From Desulfuromonadaceae bacterium (GTDB lineage Bacteria; Desulfobacterota; Desulfuromonadia; Geobacterales; Pseudopelobacteraceae), in contig JAQUCQ010000164.1 in assembly GCA_028686145.1 (NCBI GenBank), positions 1 to 7,409 on the forward strand: a stretch of DNA of 7,409 nt. The letters run 5' to 3'. The position numbers and the translations under genes are program-made. Shown here in pieces: positions 6,687 to 7,409 of this stretch (positions are counted from its first letter, which is position 1; each line of letters opens with the position of its first letter). The notes under the pieces were generated by a model that saw only the letters and a program-made list of their open reading frames with translations, searched no databases and was not told where the DNA came from.

Positions 6687-7409
6687 ACAACATCAGAAAG
6701 TGCGTGACGACTACTACGCCACCGTCATCGACAGCGTCGGTGATGGCGTAATCGTTGTGGGGAGCACCGGACTCATTACGCTGTGCAATCCTGCAGCCGA
6801 GCAGATTACCGGATTCTCGCAAAATCAGGCTCAGGGAGCAGAGTTTAATAAACTGTTTACGCTTGAGACAACCCTGATCGAGATGCTTACCAAAACCATG
6901 AAGACCGGCATAACTATTTCGGACCATGAAAATGTTGTTGTGCGCTCAACAGGAAAAATTACACCGGTTGCCGTTACCTGCTACCCATTGGTTGAAGGGA
7001 GCGGTGAAAATATCGGGGCGATACTGACGCTCAAAGACATCACGTATATTCGCGAACTTGAAGCAGCCGTACGCCAGGCCGACCGTCTTTCCACCTTGGG
7101 AACGCTCGCCGCCGGGCTGGCACATGAGGTAAAAAATCCGTTGGGAGGCATTAAAGGTGCAACCCAGCTTCTGGAACGTGAGTTTGATCCAAAAAGCGAG
7201 ATGCTCGAATACACCCGGGTCGTCATTCGGGAAACGGAGCGAATTGACCATATTATCCGCGAATTGCTGGAGTTGGCTTCCCCACGTGCTCTTAGGATTG
7301 CCCCGGTCAATCTGCACAAGATCCTGAGTGATATATTGCTATTACAGAAACAGGCCGTAGATGACCGGGAAATCGCCTTTATTCAACATTTTGATCCCAG
7401 CATTCCGGA
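6670..7409 (+). CDS. PAS-domain sensor histidine kinase, NtrB-like (3' end cut by window)
   Basis: This is a cytoplasmic sensor kinase that autophosphorylates on histidine and passes phosphate to a response regulator. 246 codons are visible before the right edge. Seen: no membrane span or signal peptide; a PAS domain (about residues 15-127) with DSVGDGVIVVGSTG and CNPAAEQITGFS; then a HisKA dimerisation domain with the H-box LAAGLAHEVKNPLGGIKGA, phospho-acceptor His152. The AHEVKNPLGGIKGATQLLE stretch is the form found in NtrB/GlnL, the nitrogen-regulation kinase. The ATP-binding HATPase domain (N, G1, G2 boxes) lies beyond the window. The start ATG at 6670 overlaps the dusB end, with only a weak GTGGG upstream. 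A sigma54-dependent NtrC-type regulator would be expected downstream if this is a true NtrB. Kinase identity is certain; its signal is not. Confidence 0.9.
   Translation, partial: MNIQTEQHQKVRDDYYATVIDSVGDGVIVVGSTGLITLCNPAAEQITGFSQNQAQGAEFNKLFTLETTLIEMLTKTMKTGITISDHENVVVRSTGKITPVAVTCYPLVEGSGENIGAILTLKDITYIRELEAAVRQADRLSTLGTLAAGLAHEVKNPLGGIKGATQLLEREFDPKSEMLEYTRVVIRETERIDHIIRELLELASPRALRIAPVNLHKILSDILLLQKQAVDDREIAFIQHFDPSIP

Noticed and set aside
6556..6927. 123-codon minus-strand frame across the dusB/kinase junction
   Set aside because: It is antisense to two certain genes, with no motif and no promoter or ribosome site of note.
1..7409. Possible mobile element, CRISPR array, defence island or other novel system
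   Set aside because: All long open frames are explained by known housekeeping families. No direct-repeat array, transposase, integrase, tRNA attachment site or composition shift was seen by eye.

Overview
The window looks like core chromosome of a Geobacter-type member of the Desulfuromonadales (Desulfobacterota, formerly Deltaproteobacteria). This is inferred from protein style and gene content (a MutS2 of about 790 residues, a type II secretion/type IV pilus-class ATPase, a short TatA/B-type subunit, and dusB followed by an NtrB-like kinase). No marker gene fixes the taxonomy. Base composition is moderate and even, genes are closely packed, and I see no insertion sequence, phage gene, CRISPR array, tRNA or rRNA.

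Layout: positions 1-3790 form a minus-strand pair. mutS2 (3790-1415) comes first and is followed 28 bases later by a GspE/PilB-superfamily ATPase (1386 to beyond position 1), cut by the window edge. An 88-base gap separates mutS2 from divergent recO (3879-4628, plus). A small heat-shock protein gene (4696-5142, plus) follows recO, with its own likely promoter overlapping the recO stop. A perfect 13-bp hairpin (5163-5197) lies between the convergent hsp20 and tatA/tatB-type genes. The Tat gene (5505-5212, minus) is divergent from dusB (5682-6686, plus), and the gap between them carries a recognisable sigma70-type promoter in each direction. dusB overlaps the start of a PAS-containing NtrB-like histidine kinase (6670 to the right edge), which is also truncated.

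Functionally this is a mix of housekeeping genes: genome maintenance or ribosome quality control (MutS2), recombinational repair (RecO), proteostasis (Hsp20), folded-protein export (Tat), tRNA modification (DusB) and two-component signalling (NtrB-like). The dusB-kinase pair resembles the nifR3-ntrB-ntrC arrangement known from alphaproteobacteria. I do not find evidence for a new biological system. The points most worth a second look are the degenerate LDLRG motif in the MutS2 Smr domain, the four MshEN-like half-motifs at the N-terminus of the ATPase, and the dusB-ntrB linkage.
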